Shown in pieces: positions 24,347-31,451 of a stretch of DNA of 34,645 nt. The stretch lies in the NCBI GenBank assembly GCA_945860205.1, contig CAMARK010000051.1, positions 1 to 34,645 of the forward strand, written 5' to 3'. Both the position numbers and the translations under genes were made by a program. Numbering within the stretch: the stretch's first letter is position 1; the number at the start of each line of letters is the position of its first letter. The DNA is from Reyranella massiliensis 521. GTDB lineage: Bacteria; Pseudomonadota; Alphaproteobacteria; Reyranellales; Reyranellaceae. The notes under the pieces were generated by a model that ran no database searches, had not been told where the DNA came from, and saw only the letters and a list, made by a program, of their open reading frames with translations.

Positions 24347-24727
24347 TTACCAGTTGTGCCAGCCGTTGCCCCAGCCGCCGTTGTGCCAGCCACCGTTGCC
24401 CCAACCGCCATTGTGCCAACCACCGTTGCCCCAGCCACCATTGTGCCAACCCCAGCCGCGATGCCAGCCGTTGCCCCACCAGGCGAGCTGGGTCTCCGGT
24501 TCGCCGTCGGCAGTCTCGGTGCCGTCGCCGATCGGCTTCACGACCACCGAAATGGAATTGCGGATTGCCTGGAGGCGCAGCGCCACCGAGCCCGGATCCT
24601 TCGACGTACGCTCGCCGGTCGAGGTCGCGGCCAAGCTGTCGGCCGAGGCGAGGCTGATGGAAAGGCCGAGGATACCGGAAGGCAACAGGGCCGACAGGGC
24701 GCGCAACGAACGACGATCCTGAGTCAT
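24347..24727 (-). CDS. grrA: Grr-type glycine-rich repeat RiPP precursor, copy 3 (proximal, next to maturase)
   Basis: A 126-residue precursor immediately before the maturase gene. The leader MTQDRRSLRALSALLPSGIL and linker SVALRLQAIRNSISVVV match the other two. The core runs from LAWWGN to WHNW and has eight Trp-x-Asn units. Two early positions are non-canonical: WHR and WGW replace Trp-x-Asn. The annotated start is ATG 24727, with GGAG 6 bases ahead; the open frame continues 56 codons upstream without homology to the paralogues. It is the first gene of the likely operon. The product is expected to be cross-linked at its Trp-x-Asn units (family knowledge) and exported (inference from the leader). 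Confidence 0.9.
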   Translation of the reverse strand: MTQDRRSLRALSALLPSGILGLSISLASADSLAATSTGERTSKDPGSVALRLQAIRNSISVVVKPIGDGTETADGEPETQLAWWGNGWHRGWGWHNGGWGNGGWHNGGWGNGGWHNGGWGNGWHNW

Positions 24728-24814
24728 TTCATCTCCGATCGAATTCTGGCGCGTAACGCGCGGCGGCTGCGTTTCAGCCGGCACGATAATCGGACTTGGC
24801 GCCGGCTGACAAAT

Positions 24815-24838
24815 GAAAACTAGTCGGGCGAAAACTAG
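24815..24838. promoter_or_regulatory. Direct repeat of GAAAACTAG in the Grr operon upstream region
   Basis: Two exact 9-base copies, 24815-24823 and 24830-24838, start 15 bases apart. They are AT-rich in a GC-rich setting and lie 88-111 bases ahead of the proximal precursor start, overlapping the stop codon of the transglutaminase gene. On the minus strand a TTGTCA hexamer follows at once and could be a -35 element. They are a candidate operator; no regulator is identified. Confidence 0.4.
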
Positions 24839-25731
24839 CCGGTCTCGCCATCCCGCAAGGGTGCGGTCCGCGCCAGCACGCTCACTTCCACCCACATGCC
24901 GCGAAACGAATCCGTCATGCCGACGAAACTTCCGGTCACCGGCGTCGCCTGATGGATGTCGCGCGCGACAGCGACAGGGATGAGATTATGGCTGCCGACG
25001 CTGCGGTTGGTCGGATCGAAGGTGATCCAGCCGGCGCCCGGCAGGTAGACCTCGGCCCAGGCGTGGGTCGAGCCGGAGTCGTCCGACCCCACCCGGTCGC
25101 GGTCGGGATTGTAGAGGTAGCCGGAGATAATCCGCGCGCCGAAGCCCAACGTCCGCGCCGCATCCACGAACAGGACGGCGAAGTCGCGGCACGAGCCCCA
25201 GCCGCGGTCGAGCGTCTCGAGCGGCGCCTGCGTGCCCTCGACCTCGCGGCTCTGGTAGCGGATGCGCTCAGCCACGCCGGCGCTCAGGTCTTTTAGCAGG
25301 GACAGCGTGTCGGTGGGATTGCTGCGCACGAAGGCGGCCACCCACTTGTTCAGGCGGCCCTCGGGATCCTCGTACAGGGGCATCGCGAGTTGGCCGAGAT
25401 CGGCCCACTCGTCGTCGGAATAGTTGAAAGGATAATGGATCGCCGAGCCCGCAATATCGAACACCGGCCACGGGTCGCCGCCCAGCTGCAGGAGGACCGC
25501 GCTGTCGATCACCAGCCTGTCGGTCATGGAATCGAAGCTGGCCGTGGCGATCGCATTGCCGAACACGTCATGCGCCCAGCTCACGGTGGCTTTAGGCGTC
25601 ACCGTCACGTCGCTCGAGATCAGGCGCAAGTCTCGGCTCTCGCGCGGGCGCAGCATCAGGCGGTGCGGCCCCAGCTTCACGGGCTGATGGTAGAGGTAGG
25701 TCGTCCGGTGCCGGATCGTGAGCGCGATCAT
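24835..25731 (-). CDS. Bacterial transglutaminase-like cysteine protease family protein
   Basis: A 298-residue protein with an N-terminal bacterial transglutaminase-like beta domain (MIALTIRHRTTYLYHQPVKL, residues 1-95) and a catalytic papain-like core. The catalytic triad is visible: Cys in GWGSCRDFAVLFVDAAR, His in GSTHAWAEVYLPGAGW and Asp in FDPTNRS. Proteins of this type may cleave or cross-link peptides; most have no known substrate. No signal peptide is present. ATG at 25731 is taken because the family begins at this point; the frame extends 22 codons further upstream. It is 107 bases upstream of the Grr precursor gene on the same strand, so a role in that pathway is possible but unproven. 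Confidence 0.85.
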   Translation of the reverse strand: MIALTIRHRTTYLYHQPVKLGPHRLMLRPRESRDLRLISSDVTVTPKATVSWAHDVFGNAIATASFDSMTDRLVIDSAVLLQLGGDPWPVFDIAGSAIHYPFNYSDDEWADLGQLAMPLYEDPEGRLNKWVAAFVRSNPTDTLSLLKDLSAGVAERIRYQSREVEGTQAPLETLDRGWGSCRDFAVLFVDAARTLGFGARIISGYLYNPDRDRVGSDDSGSTHAWAEVYLPGAGWITFDPTNRSVGSHNLIPVAVARDIHQATPVTGSFVGMTDSFRGMWVEVSVLARTAPLRDGETG

Positions 25732-25765
25732 GTGCCGATGCCCTTCAAACGAACCTCCAGATATG

Positions 25766-25795
25766 CAAAGGCCCCGCACTGTGAGGCGCGGGGCC
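25766..25795 (-). terminator. Intrinsic terminator of the second cold-shock gene
   Basis: GGCCCCGC (25770-25777) and GCGGGGCC (25788-25795) form a perfect 8-bp stem with a 10-base loop. On the minus strand it is followed by TTTGC, a short T-run. It separates the cold-shock gene from the transglutaminase and Grr genes. Confidence 0.65.
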
Positions 25796-25962
25796 ACCGG
25801 ATGCTACACATAAGCGCTGCATCCGTCGGGCTCGATCGCATCGGCTTCTCCTGCGTCCGCTCGCCGGTACATCCGTGGTCGGGCGGAGCGAAGAAGCAGC
25901 GGCGCGATCAGCCGCAAGTCGTTAGCCGCCGAAATCGCCTGGGCGAAGTCAGCCTGGCGAAA

Positions 25963-26175
25963 TCAGCCGACAGCCTTGAGGTTGTCAGCCGACATCTTGC
26001 CGCTACGGCGGTCGGCGACCAGCTCGTACTCGACCTTCTGGCCCTCGTTGAGGCTGCCAAGGCCGGCGCGCTCGACGGCGCTGATGTGCACGAAGGCATC
26101 GCTGCCGCCGTTATCGGGCTGGATGAAACCAAAGCCCTTTTGAATATTGAACCACTTCACGGTTCCCGTAGCCAT
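25963..26175 (-). CDS. cspA: CspA-family cold-shock protein (copy 2)
   Basis: A 70-residue OB-fold RNA chaperone, [15 protein letters not shown] at the start, with RNP1 KGFGFIQP and RNP2 DAFVHISAV. It is similar to the copy at 14691 but has a different C-terminal strand ([19 protein letters not shown]). An AAAGGG site precedes the ATG. A 167-base 3' untranslated stretch leads to an intrinsic terminator, and three imperfect copies of a roughly 14-base unit lie at the stop codon (25930-25975). Functionally it is redundant with copy 1 as far as the sequence shows. Confidence 0.95.
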   Translation of the reverse strand: MATGTVKWFNIQKGFGFIQPDNGGSDAFVHISAVERAGLGSLNEGQKVEYELVADRRSGKMSADNLKAVG

Positions 26176-26473
26176 GGGAGAACCCTTTCACAAACGTAGA
26201 TATGCTTACCCGCAAATGTGCGCGGGCCGTCGAAGTCGCATTTATTTCGGGATTGAGTTGGGTGGCGTAGCGCTGACCTCAAGGGTCGGGGCATGGCCAA
26301 AGTCATCTTTCCGTGTATCGACAGGAGGCATATGGGCGCTAATGCGGGGTTTTGCAAGAGCCTATCTCGCCGTCTTGCCCTTGCATCGGAGCGTCCCCAC
26401 CCTCATTTGCCCATTGCAGCGGCATTTACGTGGTCCTGGCGACCCCGAAAGGCCCCTACCCGAAAGGGCCGCA
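26176..26473. other. Divergent intergenic region between cspA copy 2 and the desaturase gene
   Basis: About 298 bases without a convincing gene. Near the cold-shock gene it holds a small hairpin CCCGC/GCGGG (around 26209-26227) that may be part of the cspA leader RNA. No clear -35/-10 pair was recognised for either direction. Confidence 0.4.
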
Positions 26474-27493
26474 ATGGCCGGCGGACAGGCTCCTTCTTCC
26501 TCGGATGCGGCGCTCCGGCGGGCGGCGGCGATATTCGCACGGCCCGTGGAATGGCACAGCATCGTCCAGCTCGTGACCTCGTTCGGGCCATTCCTCGCCG
26601 GTTGTGCCGCGATGTACGCGGCCTTCCCCGTCTCCCCCCTCCTCACCGTGGCGCTCGGCCTGCCGACCGGCGTATTGCTGGTGCGGATCTTCATCATCCA
26701 GCACGACTGCGGCCACGGCTCGTTCTTTGCCTCAGCCCTCGCCAACATGGTGATCGGCCGCCTGTGCAGCCTCATCACCTTCACGCCCTACGCCAACTGG
26801 GGCCGCCAGCACGCCGCCCATCACGCCAATTGGAACAATCTCGACCGGCAGAGCGCCGGCAGCGACATCTATTCGGCCTGCCTGACAGTGCGCGAATATC
26901 TGGCGCTGACGCCGGCACGCCGGTTCTTCTATCGGCTGCCGCGCCATCCGCTGATCGCCAACATCCTGCTGCCGCCGCTGGTGTTCCTGGTGCTCTATCG
27001 CGTGCCCTTCGACACGCCCCAGGGCTGGGCGCGCGAGCGCCGGTCGGTCTGGCTGACCGACCTCGCCCTCGCCACCCTGTACGGATCCCTGGTCGCGCTG
27101 TTCGGCTGGCGCGCGGTGCTGACGGTCCACCTGCCGATCATGATCGTGGCTTCGATCCTGGGTGTCTGGCTGTTCTCGCTGCAACATCGCTTCGAGACCT
27201 CGCGCTGGCTGGCTCATGGCGACTGGAGCTTCGTCGAGGCGGCGCTCGAAGGCTCGTCGTATTTCAGGCTGCCCCGCGTGTTGCACTGGCTGACTGGCAA
27301 CATCGGCTTCCACCATGTCCATCACCTCAATCCGCGCGTACCGAACTACCGCCTCGGCGCCTGCCACGACGCCATCGAGGCGTTGCGGCCGGTGCGCGGC
27401 CTCAGCCTCCGCGGCGGGCTTGGCGCGCCCCGGCTCACTTTGTGGGACGAGGCGCACGGCCGGCTCGTGCGCTTCGCCGATGTAGCTCGCTGA
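26474..27493 (+). CDS. Membrane fatty acid desaturase
   Basis: A 339-residue integral membrane di-iron enzyme that introduces double bonds into acyl chains. The three histidine boxes are visible: HDCGHGSF (near residue 76), HAAHHANWNN (near 113) and HHVHHLNPRVPNY (near 278). Hydrophobic stretches between them (LLTVALGLPTGVLLVRIFII, ILLPPLVFLVLYRV, VLTVHLPIMIVASILGVWLF) form the membrane part. It resembles the omega-6/DesA-like group. ATG at 26474 has AAAGGG 5 bases ahead; an upstream extension in the open frame is possible but looks non-coding. Confidence 0.88.
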   Translation: MAGGQAPSSSDAALRRAAAIFARPVEWHSIVQLVTSFGPFLAGCAAMYAAFPVSPLLTVALGLPTGVLLVRIFIIQHDCGHGSFFASALANMVIGRLCSLITFTPYANWGRQHAAHHANWNNLDRQSAGSDIYSACLTVREYLALTPARRFFYRLPRHPLIANILLPPLVFLVLYRVPFDTPQGWARERRSVWLTDLALATLYGSLVALFGWRAVLTVHLPIMIVASILGVWLFSLQHRFETSRWLAHGDWSFVEAALEGSSYFRLPRVLHWLTGNIGFHHVHHLNPRVPNYRLGACHDAIEALRPVRGLSLRGGLGAPRLTLWDEAHGRLVRFADVAR

Positions 27494-27722
27494 GATGGGT
27501 GCCCTGAATAAGACAGCGCGTTCATTGGACGCGCTTGCATAAGCGGTGTACGGCTGACGGAAGAAACGATGTGCGCTTCCGCCTCAGACGCGACGCGCGC
27601 CGATGAAAGACGGGCTCGTATGCCCCGTCTTGCTCCCGATCCTCCTGATCCTGCTGATCGACGGCGGCGCTATTTTGCGAACGCCGACACTGAGGCCGCT
27701 CGACGGCTCAAAAGGACTTCCC

Positions 27723-28085
27723 ATGAAAATGCCCGAAAACACCAGCGCCTATGTCTGGGGCGCCGCGGTCGGCGCCATCGCGCTCGCCGTCGTGGGCTTC
27801 GGCTGGGGTGGCTGGGTGACCGGCGGGACCTCGACCAAGACTGCCGCCACTGCCGCGGCCGACGCCAAGGTGGCCGCCCTCGCGCCGATCTGTGCCGACC
27901 GCTTCCGCGCCCAGGGCGACTCCGCGGTAAAAATCGCCGAACTCACCAAGGCCAGCACCTGGGATCGCGGCAATGTCGTCGAGAAGAGCGGCTTCGCCAT
28001 GATGCCGGGCAGCAAGACGACGGACTCCGATGTCGCGCGCGCCTGCGCCGAGATCCTGGCGAACCCGCCGACGCCCAAGACTTGA
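27723..28085 (+). CDS. Small single-span membrane protein, hypothetical
   Basis: A 120-residue protein. One transmembrane helix (WGAAVGAIALAVVGFGWGGWVTGG, residues 11-34) is followed by an alanine-rich soluble domain with two cysteines (APICADRF and RACAEILANPP). It is probably anchored in the inner membrane with its domain in the periplasm. I recall similar unnamed proteins in alphaproteobacteria but no function. ATG at 27723 has AAAAGGA 6 bases ahead. It lies 72 bases before the permease gene on the same strand. Confidence 0.7.
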   Translation: MKMPENTSAYVWGAAVGAIALAVVGFGWGGWVTGGTSTKTAATAAADAKVAALAPICADRFRAQGDSAVKIAELTKASTWDRGNVVEKSGFAMMPGSKTTDSDVARACAEILANPPTPKT

Positions 28086-28157
28086 TAGCTTGAAGACCTG
28101 ATAGTTGCGGTCTCGCCCCTCCTCCGTGCGATAAAGCACGGAGCGGGGGGACGAGGC

Positions 28158-29657
28158 ATGAGCCAGACCGGCACCGGCTATCGACCGGTCGACAAGGACT
28201 ACTTCGACAGGCGCGGACTGCGCCGTTACGCCGGCGTCGCGTCCCTGTGGGCGCTGGGCGTCGGCGCCGTCATCTCCGGCCACTACTCGGGCTGGAACCT
28301 CGGCCTGCTGGCCGGCGGCTGGGGCGGCTTTGCACTTGCGGCCGTCCTCGTCGCCCTCATGTATCTCTGCCTCGTCTTCTGCATCGCCGAGATGGGCGCG
28401 GCCCTGCCGCACACCGGCGGCGCCTATTCCTTCGCGCGCGCCTCGATGGGCCCGTGGGGCGGCTTCATCACCGGCCTCTGCGAGAACGTCGAATATGTGC
28501 TGACGCCCGCCGTGGTCGTCTCCTTCCTCGCGACATATCTCGCCGCCGTCTTCGAGACGCCGCCAGCGTGGCTGCCGCTCTACTGGATCGGCTGCTACGC
28601 GATCTTCATCGCGCTGAACGTCTGGGGCGTCGAACTCTCGTTCAAGGTCACCGTTGTCGTCACCGTGGCGGCACTCGCCTGCCTCGCGCTGTTCTGGATC
28701 ACGGCGCTTCCTGTTGCCGACTTTCAGCGCTTCGCCCTCAACATCGGCGCCGGGCCCGACGGCAAGCCGGTCGAACTGCCCCAGGGCGGCGGCCCGCTGC
28801 TGCCGTTCGGCCTCTACGGCGCGCTGGCGGCCATGCCCTTCGCGGTCTGGCTGTTCCTCGCCATCGAACAACTCCCGCTGGCCGCCGAGGAATCGGTCAA
28901 CCCACGCCGCGACATGCCACGCGGCATCATCGCCGCCCTCTTCACGCTCTTCGTCTCGGCCGCCCTCATCGTCTGGCTCAATCCCGCCGTCGGCCCGGGC
29001 AGTTACAAACTCGCGACCTCGGGCGAGCCGCTGCTCGACGGCTTCCGCGCCACCACGGGCGGGACGCTGGCCAAGGTGCTGGCATTAGTCGCCTGCGTCG
29101 GCCTGATCTCGAGCTTCCACACCATTCTCTTCGCCAAGGGACGGCAGATCTATTCGCTGTCGCGCGCCGGCTATTTTCCACGCTTCCTGTCGATCACCCA
29201 CGCACGTCACAAGACGCCGCATGTGGCGCTGCTCGCGGGCTCGACCGTGGCGCTCGTCCTCATGTTCGCGCTGTGGTTCGGGATGGGAGCGGAATCAGGT
29301 GCCGCCACGATCCAGGGCATGCTGCTCAACATGGCAGTGGCCGGCGCCATGCTCTCCTATCTCGCGCAGGCCGTGAGCTTCATCGTGCTGCGCCTCAATC
29401 GACCCAGCCTCGACCGCCCCTACCGTTCGCCGCTGGGTATCGCCGGCGCAGTCGTGACGTTGGTCTTGGCGCTGCTTACGCTCGCCTTCCAGCTTCTCGA
29501 TCCGGTGTTCGTGACCAGTGTGCTGGGCGTCGGCGCCTGGTTCGCGATCGGCATCGCCTGGTTTGCCGCCGTCGGCCGCCATCGCCTCGTGCTGTCGCCG
29601 GAGGAAGCCTTCGCGCTAAAAGCCGCCCTCAAAGCGGAAGAATCAGTTGCGGAATGA
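28158..29657 (+). CDS. APC-family permease, ethanolamine permease-like
   Basis: A 499-residue inner-membrane transporter of the amino acid/polyamine/organocation superfamily with about 12 membrane helices. It begins DYFDRRGLRRYAGVASLWALGVGAVISGHYSGWNLG, very similar to the ethanolamine permease family (proton- or exchange-driven uptake of ethanolamine). PHTGGAYSFARASMGPWGG and FLAIEQLPLAAEESVNPRRDMPRG are conserved substrate and gating regions. No ethanolamine ammonia-lyase genes are nearby. The 3' end overlaps the convergent peptidase gene by 15 bases. Confidence 0.88.
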   Translation: MSQTGTGYRPVDKDYFDRRGLRRYAGVASLWALGVGAVISGHYSGWNLGLLAGGWGGFALAAVLVALMYLCLVFCIAEMGAALPHTGGAYSFARASMGPWGGFITGLCENVEYVLTPAVVVSFLATYLAAVFETPPAWLPLYWIGCYAIFIALNVWGVELSFKVTVVVTVAALACLALFWITALPVADFQRFALNIGAGPDGKPVELPQGGGPLLPFGLYGALAAMPFAVWLFLAIEQLPLAAEESVNPRRDMPRGIIAALFTLFVSAALIVWLNPAVGPGSYKLATSGEPLLDGFRATTGGTLAKVLALVACVGLISSFHTILFAKGRQIYSLSRAGYFPRFLSITHARHKTPHVALLAGSTVALVLMFALWFGMGAESGAATIQGMLLNMAVAGAMLSYLAQAVSFIVLRLNRPSLDRPYRSPLGIAGAVVTLVLALLTLAFQLLDPVFVTSVLGVGAWFAIGIAWFAAVGRHRLVLSPEEAFALKAALKAEESVAE

Positions 29658-30791
29658 CGCCTCGACCGCGGCCTCGCGGTCGCGCTCGGCCAGACTGTGC
29701 GCCACCTGCTTGCGCAGGCGGTCGAGATCCGGGCCGCGCAGCACGCTGCGCTTTGTCTCCGGGTGGGTGATCGGATTGACCGGCTTGCCGTCAGCCAGCA
29801 GCTCGAAATGCAGATGCGCGCCGGTCGAGCGGCCGGTGCTGCCGACGAAGCCGATGACGTCGCCGCGCGACACCTTCGTGCCCGCGACAATGCCCGGCGC
29901 GAAGCCGGAGAGATGGCCGTACACGGTGGCGAGCTTGCCGGCATGGTCGATGCGGATCCAGTTGCCGTAGCGGCCGTTGGGCGCCGCACCGATCACCACG
30001 CCGTCGGCCGCGGCACGAACTGGCGTTCCCGTCGGCGCCACCAGGTCGACACCCTCGTGCATGAACAGCGAGCGCGTGACCCGCGGTGCATGCTGCCAGT
30101 TGCCGCCATTCAAACCGCCGGGAGCTGCGTAGCCGGGCGTCGAACGGCCGTAGGACGACGCCCCGCCATAGGACGAGAGCGGCTTCTCGCCGGTAATGGT
30201 GCCGGGCTTCAGGCCGGGCGGCAGTGCCGGCGGCGTCCGCAAGGGGCCGCCCATGGCGCCCGACTTGCCGGCGGTCGGCGGCGGCGGCGGCTGGCCGAAC
30301 GGATCGGCGCGCAGGCCAAAGCCCGAGGAAATGGAAACGATCTCGACCGGCAGGCGCATGGCGGGCGGCGTCGCCCCCTGCCCGTTGGCCAGCCAGAAAA
30401 GCTCGGCCCCGTCGCGCGTGCGAAAGCGATGGATGGCAAGCGTGCCCTTGGCCGTGGTGCGAAGCTCCGCCCAAACCACGCGGCCGGTGCCGATCGGCGT
30501 GCCGGTCACGGTGAAGGTCTGCTCGTAGCGGACATGGAAGCGGTCGCCGTCGCCGACCTCGCGGCCGAGATCGATCGACGTGGCGAATGCCTGCAGCGCC
30601 TCGACCATCGCCGCCGCCGGCACGCCGGCCGTGGCCGTCGATGCCTCGAGCGATCCCGCGATGGTGCCGTCGACGGCGATCTGGCGCGTGAACGCCAAGG
30701 ATTCCTGCGACGCATCGTCGGTCTGCGCTGACGCGCCCGACCCGAACAACAACGCGCCCGCGAGCGCCGCGACGAGAGATGACTTGTTCAT
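29643..30791 (-). CDS. Secreted M23-family (LytM) peptidoglycan endopeptidase
   Basis: A 382-residue periplasmic zinc endopeptidase, or an activator of one. Signal peptide MNKSSLVAALAGALLFGSGASAQ; residues 24-150 resemble the N-terminal domain of MepM/NlpD-type proteins. A proline/glycine-rich linker (about 165-230) precedes the LytM domain (about 235-350) with zinc-ligand motifs HEGVD and HLHFEL. Both ligand motifs are intact, so it should be catalytic. ATG 30791 has AGGAG 8 bases ahead. It is 75 bases after the SEL1-repeat gene on the same strand. Confidence 0.9.
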   Translation of the reverse strand: MNKSSLVAALAGALLFGSGASAQTDDASQESLAFTRQIAVDGTIAGSLEASTATAGVPAAAMVEALQAFATSIDLGREVGDGDRFHVRYEQTFTVTGTPIGTGRVVWAELRTTAKGTLAIHRFRTRDGAELFWLANGQGATPPAMRLPVEIVSISSGFGLRADPFGQPPPPPTAGKSGAMGGPLRTPPALPPGLKPGTITGEKPLSSYGGASSYGRSTPGYAAPGGLNGGNWQHAPRVTRSLFMHEGVDLVAPTGTPVRAAADGVVIGAAPNGRYGNWIRIDHAGKLATVYGHLSGFAPGIVAGTKVSRGDVIGFVGSTGRSTGAHLHFELLADGKPVNPITHPETKRSVLRGPDLDRLRKQVAHSLAERDREAAVEASFRN

Positions 30792-30866
30792 GTGCGGGAC
30801 TCCTACCGCACTCGGGGGGCGGTCGGCCATGCCTGTGTCAACGTGTCGTGGCCGGTCACGAATCGA

Positions 30867-31403
30867 TCACGGTCCCTGCGGCTTCCATGCCTTTGCGCGC
30901 GCATCGGCGTCGGCGATCTGCGCCTGGGTCATGCGCTTGGCCAGCGTCGCCTTGTCCTTGATGGCCTGATCGAGGCGATCCTGGTTCTTCGACGTGTAGC
31001 CTTTGATGGCGAGCGTCAGCCACTTGTAGGCTTCTACATCGTTGTGCGGCGGTATGCCCTCGCCGAAACCGTACATGAAACCGATGTCGTTCTGCGCCCG
31101 CGCATAGCCCTGGTCGGCGGCGAGCCGGTACAGCCGGGCGGCTTCGGTGTGATTGCGCGGCACGCCCTCGCCGCTCCAGTACATGGCGCCCAGCAGCGTC
31201 CGCGCCTCGGCATTGCCCTTGTCGGCCCAGACTTTCCAGAGGCGCGCCGCCGTCGCCATGTCCTTGCGCTCGTAGGCGCCGGCCGCCTGGCGCATCTCGG
31301 CCTCGAGCGATTGGGCCGCGACGGGTGCGGCGGTGATGACGAGGATGGGGACGGGGCCGGCAAAGAGTGCGGCAACGACGACCAGCAGCTTCATGATGTT
31401 CAT
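30867..31403 (-). CDS. SEL1-like repeat protein, secreted
   Basis: A 178-residue protein with a signal peptide (MKLLVVVAALFAGPVPILVITAAPVAAQ) and at least two SEL1-type TPR repeats: ARLWKVWADKGNAEARTLLGAMYWSGEGV and ARLYRLAADQGYARAQNDIGFMYGFGEGI. Such repeats mediate protein contacts in the periplasm or envelope. ATG 31403 is preferred (AGGA 7 bases ahead) over ATG 31394. It is divergent from the antiporter gene. Confidence 0.88.
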   Translation of the reverse strand: MNIMKLLVVVAALFAGPVPILVITAAPVAAQSLEAEMRQAAGAYERKDMATAARLWKVWADKGNAEARTLLGAMYWSGEGVPRNHTEAARLYRLAADQGYARAQNDIGFMYGFGEGIPPHNDVEAYKWLTLAIKGYTSKNQDRLDQAIKDKATLAKRMTQAQIADADARAKAWKPQGP

Positions 31404-31451
31404 GGCGCCATCCTATTGCCCGCCCCTTCAATTTCAATCACGGTGTGCGCA

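Noticed and set aside
24728..24895. Upstream extension of Grr precursor 3 (56 more codons)
   Set aside because: It has no counterpart in the two paralogues, and ATG 24727 has its own GGAG site.
30792..31451. 220-codon upstream extension of the cation antiporter frame
   Set aside because: It runs antisense through the SEL1-repeat gene and is unlike any antiporter N-terminus.
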